Positions 35,901 through 47,290 of a stretch of 64,000 nucleotides of DNA are shown in pieces (position 1 is the stretch's first letter; each line of letters starts with the position of its first letter). This DNA is from Glandiceps talaboti (lineage: Eukaryota; Hemichordata; Enteropneusta; Spengelidae): positions 1,488,001 through 1,552,000 of the forward strand of contig NC_135550.1 of NCBI RefSeq assembly GCF_964340395.1. Reading direction: 5' to 3'. Below the pieces are notes generated by a model, which searched no databases, was not told where the DNA came from, and saw only the letters and a program-made list of their open reading frames with translations. The position numbers and the translations under genes were made by a program.

Positions 35901-37150
35901 TATACTAGTTGGTGATATCTGTTGTAACAAAGTTTCATGATTTTTTGAAATTATCTGTATCAAACTTAGGTAATTCTAAAACTCTAATATCGCCAGAATG
36001 CATTGTAAATACCTAAAATACCAGCAGTCCTTGAGAATTCGATCTGCGCAACTAGGTTCAGTCTTTTATCACAAAATCGTCGAAGTAAGTGTACACATAT
36101 ATTTGAGTACAAGTTGACATGATAGATGACTCCATACTGTATATTGTTTGTACTGGGATACATATTATCCAACAAATATCGTCTGCTTCAAATTCTCCAA
36201 CTCAACTGAAAATGCGATGTGTGTATATGCGTATGTACACATTTCCAGGTCCCAGTGCATGACACATGCCAAATTCAAACAATAATTACACTAAAGATAT
36301 TTGGGGATATGTTGCAGTCATGGTATCATCAATTGTTACAGGAATATTGATATTATCATCCAGAATTTCTCAGTCGTGAGGCTTGCTGACCAGTGTGATA
36401 AAGATGGCGACTGTAATACTATGTGCGTGCTAGGTGAATATACAAGTGAGATAGACAATGATAGAAACCAACTCACTAGCCTATTGTTTACATGACTTTG
36501 CCGAATGACTAGGAATAATCATTAATTCACACGAAGTTGCTAAAATCATCGATGACTTAAAACAGCTTGGAGCATTTCAGATATCTTTTTCAGACATTTC
36601 ATTGATGAATGTTATTACAGTGTTTTTTAACGGGGTGTCTGGTGACCAGCGCCTGATTATGGCATCAGTTCCAGTGGTATTGCTATGAAAAGTAAGCACT
36701 GGTTACGTTTGAAAATGGTAAGACAGATTATTTACAATTGGATAGTGGCTTCCGTGGAAACATAAAATACACTTACAAATGCCATGTTTTAGTTTTAAAA
36801 AATACATATGACAAACACCTACAAACGAATGGGTTTGCTATTAAAATACCAAATATTTTGTTACTCTAAGTCCAAATAAAATATGCAACTCGTTACAAAC
36901 TGAGTGGTCATAAAAGCTTAAGATGTATGTCAGAAGATCTGTGCCGATTACAAGGCCTAATTACGATCCCAAATATCAAAGGACAGGGCCTGACTACATT
37001 ACAACATGTCACACGCAAGGAGGGTGCTACATGTACATACATACATAAACAAGCGATGTGCAGGAATGTGAAGAATCTTACAGGGCTTTGCTAGTTTTCT
37101 GTTAAATATTACATGCAAAAGCTGGCAACCGTTAGCAATAATGACAGCAT
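35900..37150. other. Unassigned DNA between repeat modules
   Basis: No gene or array recognised. Confidence 0.4.
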
Positions 37151-37194
37151 AACACAGAAATAACGATATACTGTGTAAAATTACTATTTAATAC

Positions 37195-37735
37195 AAATTA
37201 CTCAACATAGTCAGTGATAGCACATCATTTTCCAGAAAAGAATAAAAAAACTGAAAAATCTAAAACCAAGAGATTTTTACAAAACCCCTTTGGTCTCTAT
37301 CTACGAATCTTCAGACCGTGTGCATTTGAAAAAAGTTGAACGCGAGTAAAGTTCAAGAACACTGCCATTAAATAAATGCTTCGCACAATACTGGACAACT
37401 GAGAGCTTCACTGGGCCGCAGTGCTAGTGCCAATTTAGTAATGAAGAAAATAATATTGTTAGACTTGTATTCATATACACAGCAAGTACCAAGATCCCAA
37501 TTGTTAGGACTTGAAGCTTAAATGGGAAATATTGAACAGTTAGTTGTGGGTGTAAAACTTCAACCTTTACATCTACACAACAGCCATAAGTGATATTCCT
37601 CTAAAGTCCTCCCAGCATTTTCCATTTTTATATATTAACGACTTGAATGTGTTAAATAAATATTAAATAATAATAATAATTTTGATAATAATCACGTTTA
37701 TTTGAATATTAACCACCCTACCTGGTCTAAATGGC
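37195..37735. repeat. Module X (inverted), module Y (direct) and module E start
   Basis: 37195-37345 is the reverse complement of 34395-34605; 37375-37640 directly repeats 35030-35330; 37660-37735 starts module E. The mixed orientation shows that X has flipped relative to Y. Confidence 0.75.
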
Positions 37736-37739
37736 GAAT

Positions 37740-39032
37740 ATGCTTCGCATATTGCACTTTGGAGCAAAAGTTGAAAGTTTCGTAATGGTAAATATAGTTT
37801 ATAAATTTAAAGAAGTTAATCTAAATTGTTCTACGCTTCAGTGTGAAGGGATTAATGTGCATTGTATGGTTTCTATTTCAGACACTACATGTTATCGACA
37901 CTACAAATCACCACATATCATCATATTCCAGTTTGTATTATACATAGTACATGTAGTAGGTACGAGGACCTTACATTCTCTAACATTCCAGTGTGTTTAG
38001 TATATCTCCAACAGTAATGCCACAATACCAATATCATGTTACGGACACTACCTGGCCCATTTTTATGTCTCAGGCAAAACTCGTTTACAACTTGCATTAA
38101 CTTAAGCTTTTCGAAGCTGTGAAATATTACCTTACATGTAAAGGCTATAGATAACATACAATTGCTTTAATTGAGCGAAACCAGGTCTGCTGGGGGGGGG
38201 GGGGCTGCTAGGACTACCTCATCCCAGAGGTCACTCATGCAGTCAACCAACAGTCAGATGTACACATTGTACTGTCATAATGGTATTAAACGTTTCTCAA
38301 ATATTTTAACCATGTGTACAAAGATTAATTGCTAATTAATTGCTGTCTTTTAGAGATTTGAAATTATTGTCAGGATAGTCTAAAACCTGCCTTAAGAGAG
38401 CGATCATTTTTTATGGACAGGGGTGGGCTGGTGAGTTTTTGTTTGTGTTGTACTTAAAAAAAGTGACCAGCAATTCATCCACAAAACAATCCATCCACAC
38501 CCCCCCCCCGCAAATAAAACAACACACTGACCCCCCCCCCCCATCTATTGACAAGAAACATTCTTTTTATTAAAGGACAATGTATTCTCAAAGCATAATA
38601 CCGCACACTGCATAGTTAATTTTACATGTTACATTTTCAGTAATTTTAAGTATCTGGTAAATTGCTAACCATAATCCGTTGCTTCACATGTATAGAGCTC
38701 TTTAGATAGTCATCCTCAGAGAAGTATGATTGTCTGTTCACGGACAAACAAAATATTCATGGTTTAGTAACCAAAAGTTCTAGGATATCTCTTAGATTGA
38801 GTGAACTATGACTATAGATTAATTCAGCTAATTAGCAAGTATATTATTATAAATAGAGTTTATATACTTGTAAACCCATGTCAATAACTGTCACACATAA
38901 TGATAAATTGCATCATATAATGAATTGTTTGCATCATATAAAGATATGTTTGCATCATATAGTCAATATATTGTTTTCTTTAGACTTAAGACAGCTGCGG
39001 CTTTCCATACATGTACACTCATTGACTAGTTT
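37740..39032. other. Unassigned DNA with G and C homopolymers
   Basis: Poly-G at about 38192-38203 and poly-C runs at about 38504 and 38532 sit in otherwise AT-rich DNA. No coding sequence recognised. 'gcatcatata' is repeated at about 38910, 38930 and 38952. Confidence 0.5.
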
Positions 39033-39037
39033 GCTCT
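39033..39037 (+). repeat. Target-site duplication, left (GCTCT)
   Basis: GCTCT immediately before the left terminus TGTATCACC; the same five bases follow the right terminus at 44620-44624. Confidence 0.6.
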
Positions 39038-40588
39038 TGTATCACCCCAATATGTAATAATCAACCCAATATGTAATACTAACCCAATATGTAATAACAC
39101 CTTAACCCAATATGTAATACTAACCCAATATGTAATAACACCTTAACCCAATATGTAATACTAACCCAATATGTAATAACACCTTAACCCAATATGTAAT
39201 AACACCTTAACCCAATATGTAATACTAACCCAATATGTAATAACATCTTAACCCAATATGTAATAAACCTAAACCAATATGTTTTAACACTGAACTCAAT
39301 ATGTTCCACTAACCCAATATGTAATAATACCTTAAACTAGTATGAAATACTAACCCAATATGTTTTGACACTTAAGTCAATTTATTTCACTAACCCAATA
39401 TGTAATAATGTCTTAACCCAATATGTAATACTAACCCAATATGTAATAACACCTTAACCCAATATGTAATACTAACCCAATATGTAATAACACCTTAACC
39501 CAATATATAATACTAACCCAATATGTAATAACACCTTAACCCAATATGTAATACTAACCCAATATGTAATAACATCTTAACCCAATATGTAATAAACCTA
39601 AACCAATATGTTTTAACACTTAACTCGATATGTTTCACTAACCCAATATGTAATAATACCTTACACTAGTATGAAATACTAACCCAATATGTTTTGACAC
39701 TTAAGTCAATTTATTTCACTAACCCAATATGTAATAACATATTAACCCAATATGTAATACTAATCCAATATGTAATAACACCTTAACCCAATATGTAATA
39801 CTAACCCAATGTGTAATAACATCTTAACCCAATATGTATTAAACCTAAACCAATATGTTTTAACACTTAACTCAATATGTTTCACTAACCCAATATGTAA
39901 TAATACCTTAAACTAGTATGAAATACTAACCCAATATGTTTTGACACTTAAGTCAATTTATTTCACTAACCCAATATGTAATAACGTCTTAACCCAATAT
40001 GTAATACTAACCCAATATGTAATACTATCCCAATATGTAATAACACCTTAACCCAATATGTAATACTAACCCAATATTTAATAACATCTTAACCCAGTAT
40101 GTAATAAACCTAAACCAATATGTTTTAACACTTAACTCAATATGTTTCACTAACCCAATATGTAATACTAACCCAATATGTAATAACATCTTAACCCAAT
40201 ATGTAATTTGATTGATTTGATTTATTACTCTAGGTCAATGCATCCATAAATGGATTTTCATGCATTGAATATAAAAATACAAAACATACGTTAAAATACA
40301 AAGATACATAATTTAAAAATTTGGGAGAGTAACAAAATTTACAGGGCAGAGTACAAAGATAATAAACCTAAACCAATTTGTTTTATCACTTAACTCAATA
40401 TATTTCACTATTCCAATATTTAATAACACTTTAACCCAATACGTAATGACACTTAACTCATTATGTGATAATATGCCACGTCGGAACCATACTTAAAATG
40501 GTGACTTGACCTGAACTTTGGCATAGCGGCCTGTTTTAGTTATATATGAAGTCGTAATATGTCATGAAATGGTGTGATTTGTATTGTT
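39038..40588 (+). repeat. Left inverted arm, expanded
   Basis: About 1.55 kb. The outer domain carries dozens of CCAATATGTAATA words, arranged as a 40-base dimer and, above that, a higher-order unit of about 250-330 bases marked by 'aaacctaaaccaatatg' at 39265, 39594, 39841, 40107 and 40363. The right arm has this marker only once. The inner domain (40365-40588) includes 'gccacgtcggaacc' and 'catagcggcctgtttt'. A LINE 3' end is inserted at 40207-40359. Confidence 0.85.
40207..40359 (-). mobile_element. LINE 3' end inserted in foldback arm
   Basis: On the minus strand it ends with an (AAATC)-like tail, 'aaatcaaatcaatcaaa', directly against the array word 'aatatgtaa'. The same style of tail closes the LINE at 61043. 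It breaks the tandem array and is absent from the right arm, so it landed after the arms formed. Confidence 0.6.
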
Positions 40589-40665
40589 CCTAAGATGTTG
40601 TGTCAGCAATATTTGCCGTAAAAACACATTGTTCTCCTTTAACTGAAGAGTAAAACAATTAGGAC

Positions 40666-41079
40666 TTGATGAATAACTGTTATCTAAGCTATCCACTAAA
40701 TGTAAACACAAGGAATTTTAAATGTGTGCACAAAAGAGTTATAAATATTACAACTTACGACAGTATGTTGCAAACACATAAACAATTTATTGAAGACATC
40801 CTTCAATCCAAAAACGTCCACATACCTCCGTATACTACAGCGCAATACGCTTATTCACATGGTTATAAGTGTAATTCGCATGTAATGAAAACGTCAACAA
40901 ATAAACAATTTCGTTTTATTCAAAACTATGTTCGTAATGAGTTACGGTACTGTTGGCAAATATACAACCTATCCAACTTCGAAAACGTATCTCCCTTTAA
41001 TTTTGACATGTACTCCCTCGATATTTGCTTTATCGCCAATAACATTTACATTTACATTCCATGCCTTTTTAAACTGTAA
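40666..41079 (+). CDS. Unrecognised ORF in foldback middle
   Basis: A 137-codon frame just inside the left arm. It is not low complexity: it has several Cys (for example NFKCVHKR, GYKCNS, YCWQ), a basic N-terminal half and no obvious signal peptide; the last 20 residues are hydrophobic (ICFIANNIYIYI). I see no transposase, zinc finger or other known motif. In a 64-kb AT-rich window an ORF of this length can arise by chance, and an overlapping 60-codon frame exists at 40928. The only reasons to list it are its position in the element and normal-looking composition. Confidence 0.2.
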   Translation: MMNNCYLSYPLNVNTRNFKCVHKRVINITTYDSMLQTHKQFIEDILQSKNVHIPPYTTAQYAYSHGYKCNSHVMKTSTNKQFRFIQNYVRNELRYCWQIYNLSNFENVSPFNFDMYSLDICFIANNIYIYIPCLFKL

Positions 41080-41126
41080 GTTGAATTTAAACAGAATAGC
41101 CTGCAACTAAATAATTAAAATAAATA

Positions 41127-41135
41127 AATAGACAT

Positions 41136-41200
<65 letters not shown>

Positions 41201-41245
41201 ATAGAATAAATAAATAAATAAAATAAAATAAAATAAAAGAATATT
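41127..41245 (+). repeat. (AAAT)n array
   Basis: AAAT/TAAA repeats for about 100 bases, shifting to AAAATA units at the end. Confidence 0.95.
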
Positions 41246-41700
41246 CCGACCTATTTTCTGAACTCATGTTGTTGGAAATGTTTTTTTTTTAAATATAATA
41301 ACTTCATATCGAATTTAACAAAACATATTAACATATTTGAGAAATATCAAACTTTAACACGAACTTGTTAATATTTTTTCCCGTCCCTCCATATGATCTC
41401 CCGCACATAAATCCAATTTTGCACGCCTGTGAAAAGAATATTAACCCATGCATTGAACCATCTGTTACTGTTGATAATTTCCCGCAATCTTATCACTATC
41501 CAGCTACCTCTACCAAAGTCACGACATATTTGTCGCATGCTGTGGAAACCGGCGAATGTATCTCTGTCATAGCTAATTTTCGGTAATCTACCAATATACT
41601 TAACTTCTGAAATCGTGTGTTCAGTACAAACAGAAAACCGAACGTATCTACAACGGTACGAGTTTCCGAGAGTTTCGTTCACTGGACGTGTTCTGCTGCA

Positions 41701-41862
41701 GAGGTTGCTCTATGATGCTTTTCTGTTCATCATCGCTATGAGGTTGCTCTGTTTCAAGTATGATGCTTCTCTGTTCATCATCGCTATGAGGTTGCTCTGT
41801 TTCAAGTATGATGCTTCTCTGTTCATCATCGCTATGAGGTTGCTCTGTTTAAAACGCGTAGG
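41701..41862 (+). repeat. 48-bp tandem repeat, in frame
   Basis: 'gaggttgctct' starts units at 41701, 41740, 41788 and 41836: one shorter unit of 39 and two of 48 bases. Because 48 is 16 codons, the ORF 41615-41968 repeats FKYDASLFIIAMRLLC. I see nothing to show that this is expressed. Confidence 0.85.
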
Positions 41863-42009
41863 AATAACTCAGTTTAAGCCAGAAGTTCTATTTTCGCACA
41901 GCGGAATGTTGTTTCGGCCACTTGATATAAAATTGCAAAGTTCTTGTATATTTTACACAGACTTGTAACAATAATGAGTACACTTGTAATGAAAATAAAA
42001 ATTAAACTT

Positions 42010-42533
42010 GTCAATATTTGTAATAAACTAACGACATTTGTAATAAAATTGCCGACATTTGTAATACAACTGCCGACATTTACAATTAGTTATTGGCATT
42101 TGTAATAAAATTGCCGACATTTGTAATAAACGGCTGACATTTCTAATAATATTCCCGACATTTCTAATAAAATTGCCGACATTTGTAATACAACTGCCGA
42201 CATTTATAATTAGTTATTGGCATTTGTAATAAAATTGCCGACATTTGTAATAAACGGCTGACATTTCTAATAATATTCCCGACATTTCTAATAAAATTGC
42301 CGACATTTGTAATACAACTGCCGACATTTATAATTAGTTATTGGCATTTCTAATAAAATTGCCGACATTTGTAATAAACGGCTGACATTTCTAATAAAAT
42401 TGCCGACATTTCTAATAAAATTGCCGACATTTCTAATAAACGGCTGACATTTCTAATAAAATTGCCGACATTTCTAATGAAATTGCCGACATTTGTAATA
42501 AACCGCTGACATTTCTAATAAAATTGCCGACAT
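42010..42533 (+). repeat. 21-bp minisatellite (gacatttgtaataaaattgcc)
   Basis: About 25 units of 21 bases with variants (taataaacggct, tacaactgcc, ataattagttattgg). Four units form a higher-order block repeated about three times. The word 'TTGTAATAA' resembles the arm word 'ATGTAATAA'. Confidence 0.95.
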
Positions 42534-42539
42534 CTTAAA

Positions 42540-43330
42540 GCCGAGTTTTAAGATTTTTAAGAACAGCATCTACATAGAAATATCTTATGTGATCGTATTA
42601 AAGTATTTTATATTGCCTGAAGTGAATTAATAGAAAATCCACTATTTTTCGGACATTTGCTATCAATGCTTCATCTCCACCAATCCTAGATTTCAATAAC
42701 TAAAATAACTAAATCTAAAAAAAAAAGTGATTAAAATTCCCTGTGTAAGAACCTATTCTACATGCCAGAGACGTTTTTTGGCGATACTTAGCACCAAATG
42801 GACACGGAACGATATGTTATTCCTTCTGTGATTCGAATCCAAAATTCTTTTCTTATCATTGGTTGGCCTATCATAGGCTTGTGTTAATAAAACCATGAGA
42901 TGTTCTGATAATACGGATAATTATTTGCAAGCTATTATGTTTCTTTTTATACATAAATACAGTAACTTAATTAACGGACAAACTTAAACTAATTTTTGAA
43001 GCCAATAAATGCATTGGAGGACATCAAGTATACCTAAGAACTCAGTTGCGTATGTAAACCCAACATAGTAATATCTGTAATATTGACATTACTCTTGCAG
43101 ATACGATAAAGTCGCTTCGGTATAATAGAGAACTTTAGGTGTGCTCATCGACCATTACGGAATTGTAATTTCACAACAGTGCAACCTATTGGTTGTGAAA
43201 TCGCTGTTTATATGTTTCCTAGAGAAATCAGTTTGTTGATAGTCAATATACTTTAGCTAAGATCTCTAATATGGATATATTATTTCGTTATGTGCTATGG
43301 ATATATTATTTCGTTATGTGCTTGCTAACT
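42540..43330. other. Foldback middle, non-repetitive part
   Basis: No recognisable gene. A 29-base direct duplication ('atggatatattatttcgttatgtgct') occurs at about 43271 and 43298. Confidence 0.5.
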
Positions 43331-43334
43331 GGCT

Positions 43335-43660
43335 GAATCAATCACTCACTCACTAGTTCGCTCACAACCCACCTGCTCGCTCGCATATGATACCCATCCA
43401 CTCATCACTCAGTCGCTCAGAAGATAACGTAGGGTTCATCATCACAAACAACTCATGCATTCGCTTGTACACTAGAGGAAGTAGGAATTAGGAACTAGAT
43501 AAATTCAAGTTAGAAAACAGTTATTAACATTACTTTATTGCATTGTTATCTACCCACTATATGCCCGTCCGTATGTCAGTCAGTCGATCAATCAGTCAGT
43601 CAGTCAGTCAGTCAGTCAGTCAGTCAGTCAGTCAACAAACCAACCAACCAACCAACCTGG
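43335..43660 (+). repeat. Mixed ACTC/GTCA/CAAC microsatellites
   Basis: Short ACTC and GCTC runs at 43340-43420, then (GTCA)n at 43576-43633 and (CCAA)n at 43634-43656. The SQSVSQSV peptide is a translation of GTCA repeats. Confidence 0.9.
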
Positions 43661-43924
43661 TTGGTCCTGAGTTACCATTTGACAAAGTCAATTGAACAGC
43701 ACGCGTACGTCCGCCAATGCTTAAAAATATTCATTCATTCGTTCGTTCGTTCGTTCATTCAAGCATGACGTTTTGATCAAGTGATGGGTTTATGATTTGA
43801 ACTGATGGGTTGGTACATAAGGGGTAAAAGAGTACTGCTGGGTAGATAATGTAGGAACCAGTACGTATACGTAAGTAAATAAGTAGGTCGGTAGATAAGT
43901 AGACTTATTGTTGACTGATTGTAT

Positions 43925-43943
43925 GACCAATCGATCGATCGAT

Positions 43944-44003
<60 letters not shown>

Positions 44004-44095
44004 TTGATTCATTGATTGATTGATTGATTGATTGATTGACTGATTGACTGACTGACTGACTGACTGACTGACTGACTGACTGACTGACTGACTGA
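43925..44095 (+). repeat. (ATCG)/(ATTG)/(GACT) mosaic microsatellite
   Basis: Blocks of CGAT, then ATTG, then GACT reaching the inner end of the right arm at 44109. The motif order recalls 21526-21668. Confidence 0.95.
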
Positions 44096-44108
44096 CCAAT
44101 ACAAATAC

Positions 44109-44619
44109 AACAATACAAATCACACCATTTCATGACATATTACGACTTCATATATAACTAAAACAGGCCGCTATGCCAAAGTTCAGGTCAAGTCACCATT
44201 TTAAGTATGGTTCCGACGTGGCATACTATCACATAATGAGCTAAGTGTCATTACGTATTGGGTTAAAGTGTTATTACATATTGGAATAGTGAAATATATT
44301 GAGTTAAGTGATAAAACATATTGGTTTAGGTTTATTACATATTGGGTTAAGATGTTATTACATATTGGGTTAGTATTACATATTGGGTTAAGATGTTATT
44401 ACATATTGGGTTAGTATTACATATTGGGTTAAGGTGTTATTACATATTGGGTTAGTATTACATATTGGGTTAAGGTGTTATTACATATTGGGCTAGTATT
44501 ACATATTGGGTTAAGGTGTTATTACATATTGGGTTAGTATTACATATTGGGTTAAGGTGTTATTACATATTGGGTTAGTATTACATATTGGGTTGATTAT
44601 TACATATTGGGGTGATACA
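44109..44619 (-). repeat. Right inverted arm
   Basis: 511 bases, the reverse complement of the left arm ends: inner domain 44109-44340, outer tandem domain 44340-44619 with about 14 TTACATATTGG words. It carries only one copy of the higher-order marker and no LINE insert, so it probably shows the older state. Confidence 0.9.
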
Positions 44620-44624
44620 GCTCT
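44620..44624 (+). repeat. Target-site duplication, right (GCTCT)
   Basis: Matches 39033-39037. A five-base match by chance is possible, but it falls exactly at the arm termini. Confidence 0.6.
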
Positions 44625-44629
44625 CCTCA

Positions 44630-45730
44630 AGACACTTGTTTGTCCTGTTCATAATTGTTCAGTTTAATCATGGCAGTGACTCAAAACTCCTCTCACATCT
44701 TTGACCAAACTACTTATTCTAACCAAAATGTTTTTGAAAAGTTTTTGAATAATGAAACGTGGTAAATGTCATTGATTTCAAAACATAAATAAAAAAATGT
44801 CCTAAAAAAGATTTTCTGTACTACAGCTGTTTTAGAACTAGATTACTAATTCAATCCACTTACTACTGGCTATGTTGTCCAGTATATTGCTGACAACATG
44901 ATAGCCTTGAAAATAAATACATTCTAATACCAAGTAAATGTAATATAATCTGCTAACAAAATTTTACTCGCAGTATACAGCCATTCAATGTGGATACTAG
45001 ATATTCCCGGGAGATGTAAAATCTAATTCTCCTCATACCTTTGCACACTGTCTGTACTATAGAAGTCCTGGCTACGGTGTGTATCAGTCATGTACATAAT
45101 ATATATTCTCCAAGAATCCGATTAATGTTGTGTTCACCTTGGAATATATCTTGGTAGTTTATGGTGTAAAATAATAGCAAGAAAAGGGGGTTTCAAATAT
45201 AACCAGGTAACATGCATTAAACCAATTTGGTGATGGTCACAGGTATCAGACAATAAGTGAAACACAAACACAGAAAGGTTATTTTTGATAAGAAGACATG
45301 TAGTTCGTACTATAGCTATGCCAAGTAACAGTTCAGTAGTTTGTACATGTATGACAAATCAACACATTAGGGATGAGATCAACAGTTAAAAAAACTAATT
45401 CTTCTAGTAAGGCCTCAGAGCCCCTATCCCCACCCCATTCTAACTAAATTGGTAAAATTGTTGTGCACAGCACAATCAATTTCAAATCCGTATGTAGTAT
45501 TATGTAGTGCTATGAATACAACGCCAGTATGTAGTGAGGAAAAATAGCTCTTTTAATGGCACAATAAATGTTTTTAGTTACATGCACAATAAACATGCGC
45601 ATTCTATATACGATGTGCAATCTCCACACGATGCTATCTTCGATATCATCGTGAGGCAGCCAGTCACAAATGAATCTACCCTGCGCGAGCTTAGGTGCTT
45701 TGCCTAGTTATATTAAATGTATGAACATTT
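44630..45730. other. Unassigned DNA
   Basis: No gene, array or known family recognised. Confidence 0.4.
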
Positions 45731-46240
45731 AAGTACAGGAGCGTGGCTCATGCTTTTTTTAACTTCGTAAAAATGATGACCCCTTCTTTGAGTCCCAAAT
45801 TGAGGTGACCCCCTCTTATTTTCCGCACCCCCGGCCGTAAAAACTGATCGCTCCCTAAAGTCTCTTAAAGTAAAGAAACTCTCCAACTCTCAATTAAACA
45901 TCTTTTAATAATTCAACCCTATGTAGTTGCTTTTTACATGTTGGTCCTGACTTGTAAAGCTTGAAAACTATTATTTGAAAGGAAAGAGTCTGAATAGCCT
46001 AAAAAAGCTTTAAGAACAAAAAACCTCCAGGGCTTCTAGGGCAAGACCGCTTGGAACCCCATGAGAGGTCTACATATTCTCATCTAAAACTTTCCCCCTA
46101 CCTTTTACAGTCAAGATGCTATTTATTTTTGTTCAACATATTTACCTTGTTTAGTCGCTAATTTAGTATGATGCTATCTTATAAAATATTTAGTTAATCA
46201 GTCCACCCTGAGTCATCATCAAATACCTATCATGTAAATA
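45730..46240 (+). repeat. Dispersed repeat family C, copy 2
   Basis: Contains C-tracts ('gaccccttctt', 'gaccccctctt', 'cacccccggcc') followed by DNA matching 150-420: 'aattcaaccct', 'gtaaagctt', 'tattatttgaaagg', 'gtctgaatagc', 'gggcttctaggg', 'ccccatgagaggt'. Confidence 0.7.
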
Positions 46241-46289
46241 TGATATATATATGTGTGTGTGTGTGTAGTGGTGGCGGGGGTGTTCAGTA

Positions 46290-47290
46290 TGTATTAGAAT
46301 TAAGTGATAGGGGGTCAGCCTGTTATCGGTTTTACAGATATGATATGTTTCATTTTATTCTCTCAAAGATTTCGAATTTGGTCTTTCTCGATATTAAGGT
46401 CACAATTTTCGGCCAATTCCAGGACAGTTTCGTCATATTTCCTCCAGATTTCAAATCTACTTGACATTGTATTCAAGTCACCCGGAACTGCTTCATTTGC
46501 AGTATATCTACATGCTTTCCATATGAATTTTTCCAATGTTCATTGCATGTTTTCAAAACAGTCCATGTCAGTTTGACTTAATATGAGTATTTCACCTGAA
46601 TATTCAAGTGTAGGACGCACTATGTGGTTCCATAAAGATAGTCCAAAATCAACCCTATTGATGTTAACATGGCTACCAAGAATAGATTTCATGATGGGGA
46701 ATAAATTGTCAAATTTCTTAGACACTTTCATAAAATGAGTATGATCAGAAAGGTTGCGAGTGATCCAGTACCCTAGATACTTGTATTCATTTGCCTCTTT
46801 TATAGTTATATTACAAATTAACCACTTCGTTTGTCTGTCAAACATGTATGTTTTCTGGTTGTATTTACGAATTGTTGAAACAAATATTTGATCAATTGTT
46901 TGTCTATCTTTCCTAAACTCTCCTTGTATTTCACCTAGTGTGTTCCTTGATCCAATTAAACTTGTTACTTCTTGTTCAATAATTTCATTGTATAATTTAC
47001 CCACAACTGAACTCGGTGAACTCTGTACTTATCAAGATTTCTTGTGTCACCTTCTTTATGTAGTGGGATAATTATATCCCCCCCCCCCAATCTGTTGGCA
47101 CAACTTCTAGTTCCTTATATAAATTAAACATAACTAACAATATGACTAACTGATAACCTTCCCACCCCCTTTAATAATTTCATGGGTTAGTGCATCTGGA
47201 CTAGCGGCCTTATTGTTCTGTAGATTTGGAATTAGGTTGGTAATAGTGTCACCTGTTATTGTTATTGACTGATTCTTTCTCAAATTTTGA
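46290..47290 (-). pseudogene. LINE reverse transcriptase with deleted catalytic core
   Basis: Read on the minus strand from 47290 to 46290: LQNNKAASPDALTHEIIK (the 'nKA.GpDgi..E.lk' box), GGIIIPLHKEGDTRNLDKYR (the 'vipl.KkGd...n.yR' box, shifted by a C-homopolymer at 47081), then GKLYNEIIEQ and EFRKDRQTIDQIF. The frame then passes directly to NEYKYLGYWITRNLS and a C-terminal WNHIVRPTLEYSGEIL and FIWKACRYTANEAVPGDLN. The palm with motifs A to C (YADD) is missing, so about 100 codons or more were deleted in frame. The box order is that of CR1/L2/jockey-group LINEs. Confidence 0.8.

Larger units (their letters stand above)
39038..44619 (+). mobile_element. Foldback-type element with tandem-repeat inverted arms
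   Basis: The two ends are perfect inverted copies for at least the first 60 bases, beginning TGTATCACCCCAATATG at 39038 and ending with its complement at 44619. Each arm has an outer domain made of a short word (CCAATATGTAATA plus a variable spacer of 6-8 bases) and an inner unique domain of about 230 bases that is nearly identical in inverse orientation (40360-40588 versus 44109-44340). The element is 5582 bases and is flanked by GCTCT on both sides. This is the plan of foldback elements such as Drosophila FB and sea-urchin TU (outer tandem repeats, inner unique arm, variable middle). The 3.5-kb middle shows no recognisable transposase, so it is probably mobilised in trans or is a composite. 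Confidence 0.8.

Noticed and set aside
35030-37640. LTR retrotransposon bounded by direct repeats Y
   Set aside because: No TG...CA ends, no flanking duplication, no gag or pol between them, and module X is inverted within the pair.
39038-40205. Interstitial telomere repeat, because many units contain TTAACCC
   Set aside because: The unit is about 20 bases with AATATGTAATA, orientation follows the inverted arms, and there is no pure TTAGGG run.
43777-44133. Long SQSV/INQS ORF
   Set aside because: Translation of GACT and ATTG tetranucleotide arrays.
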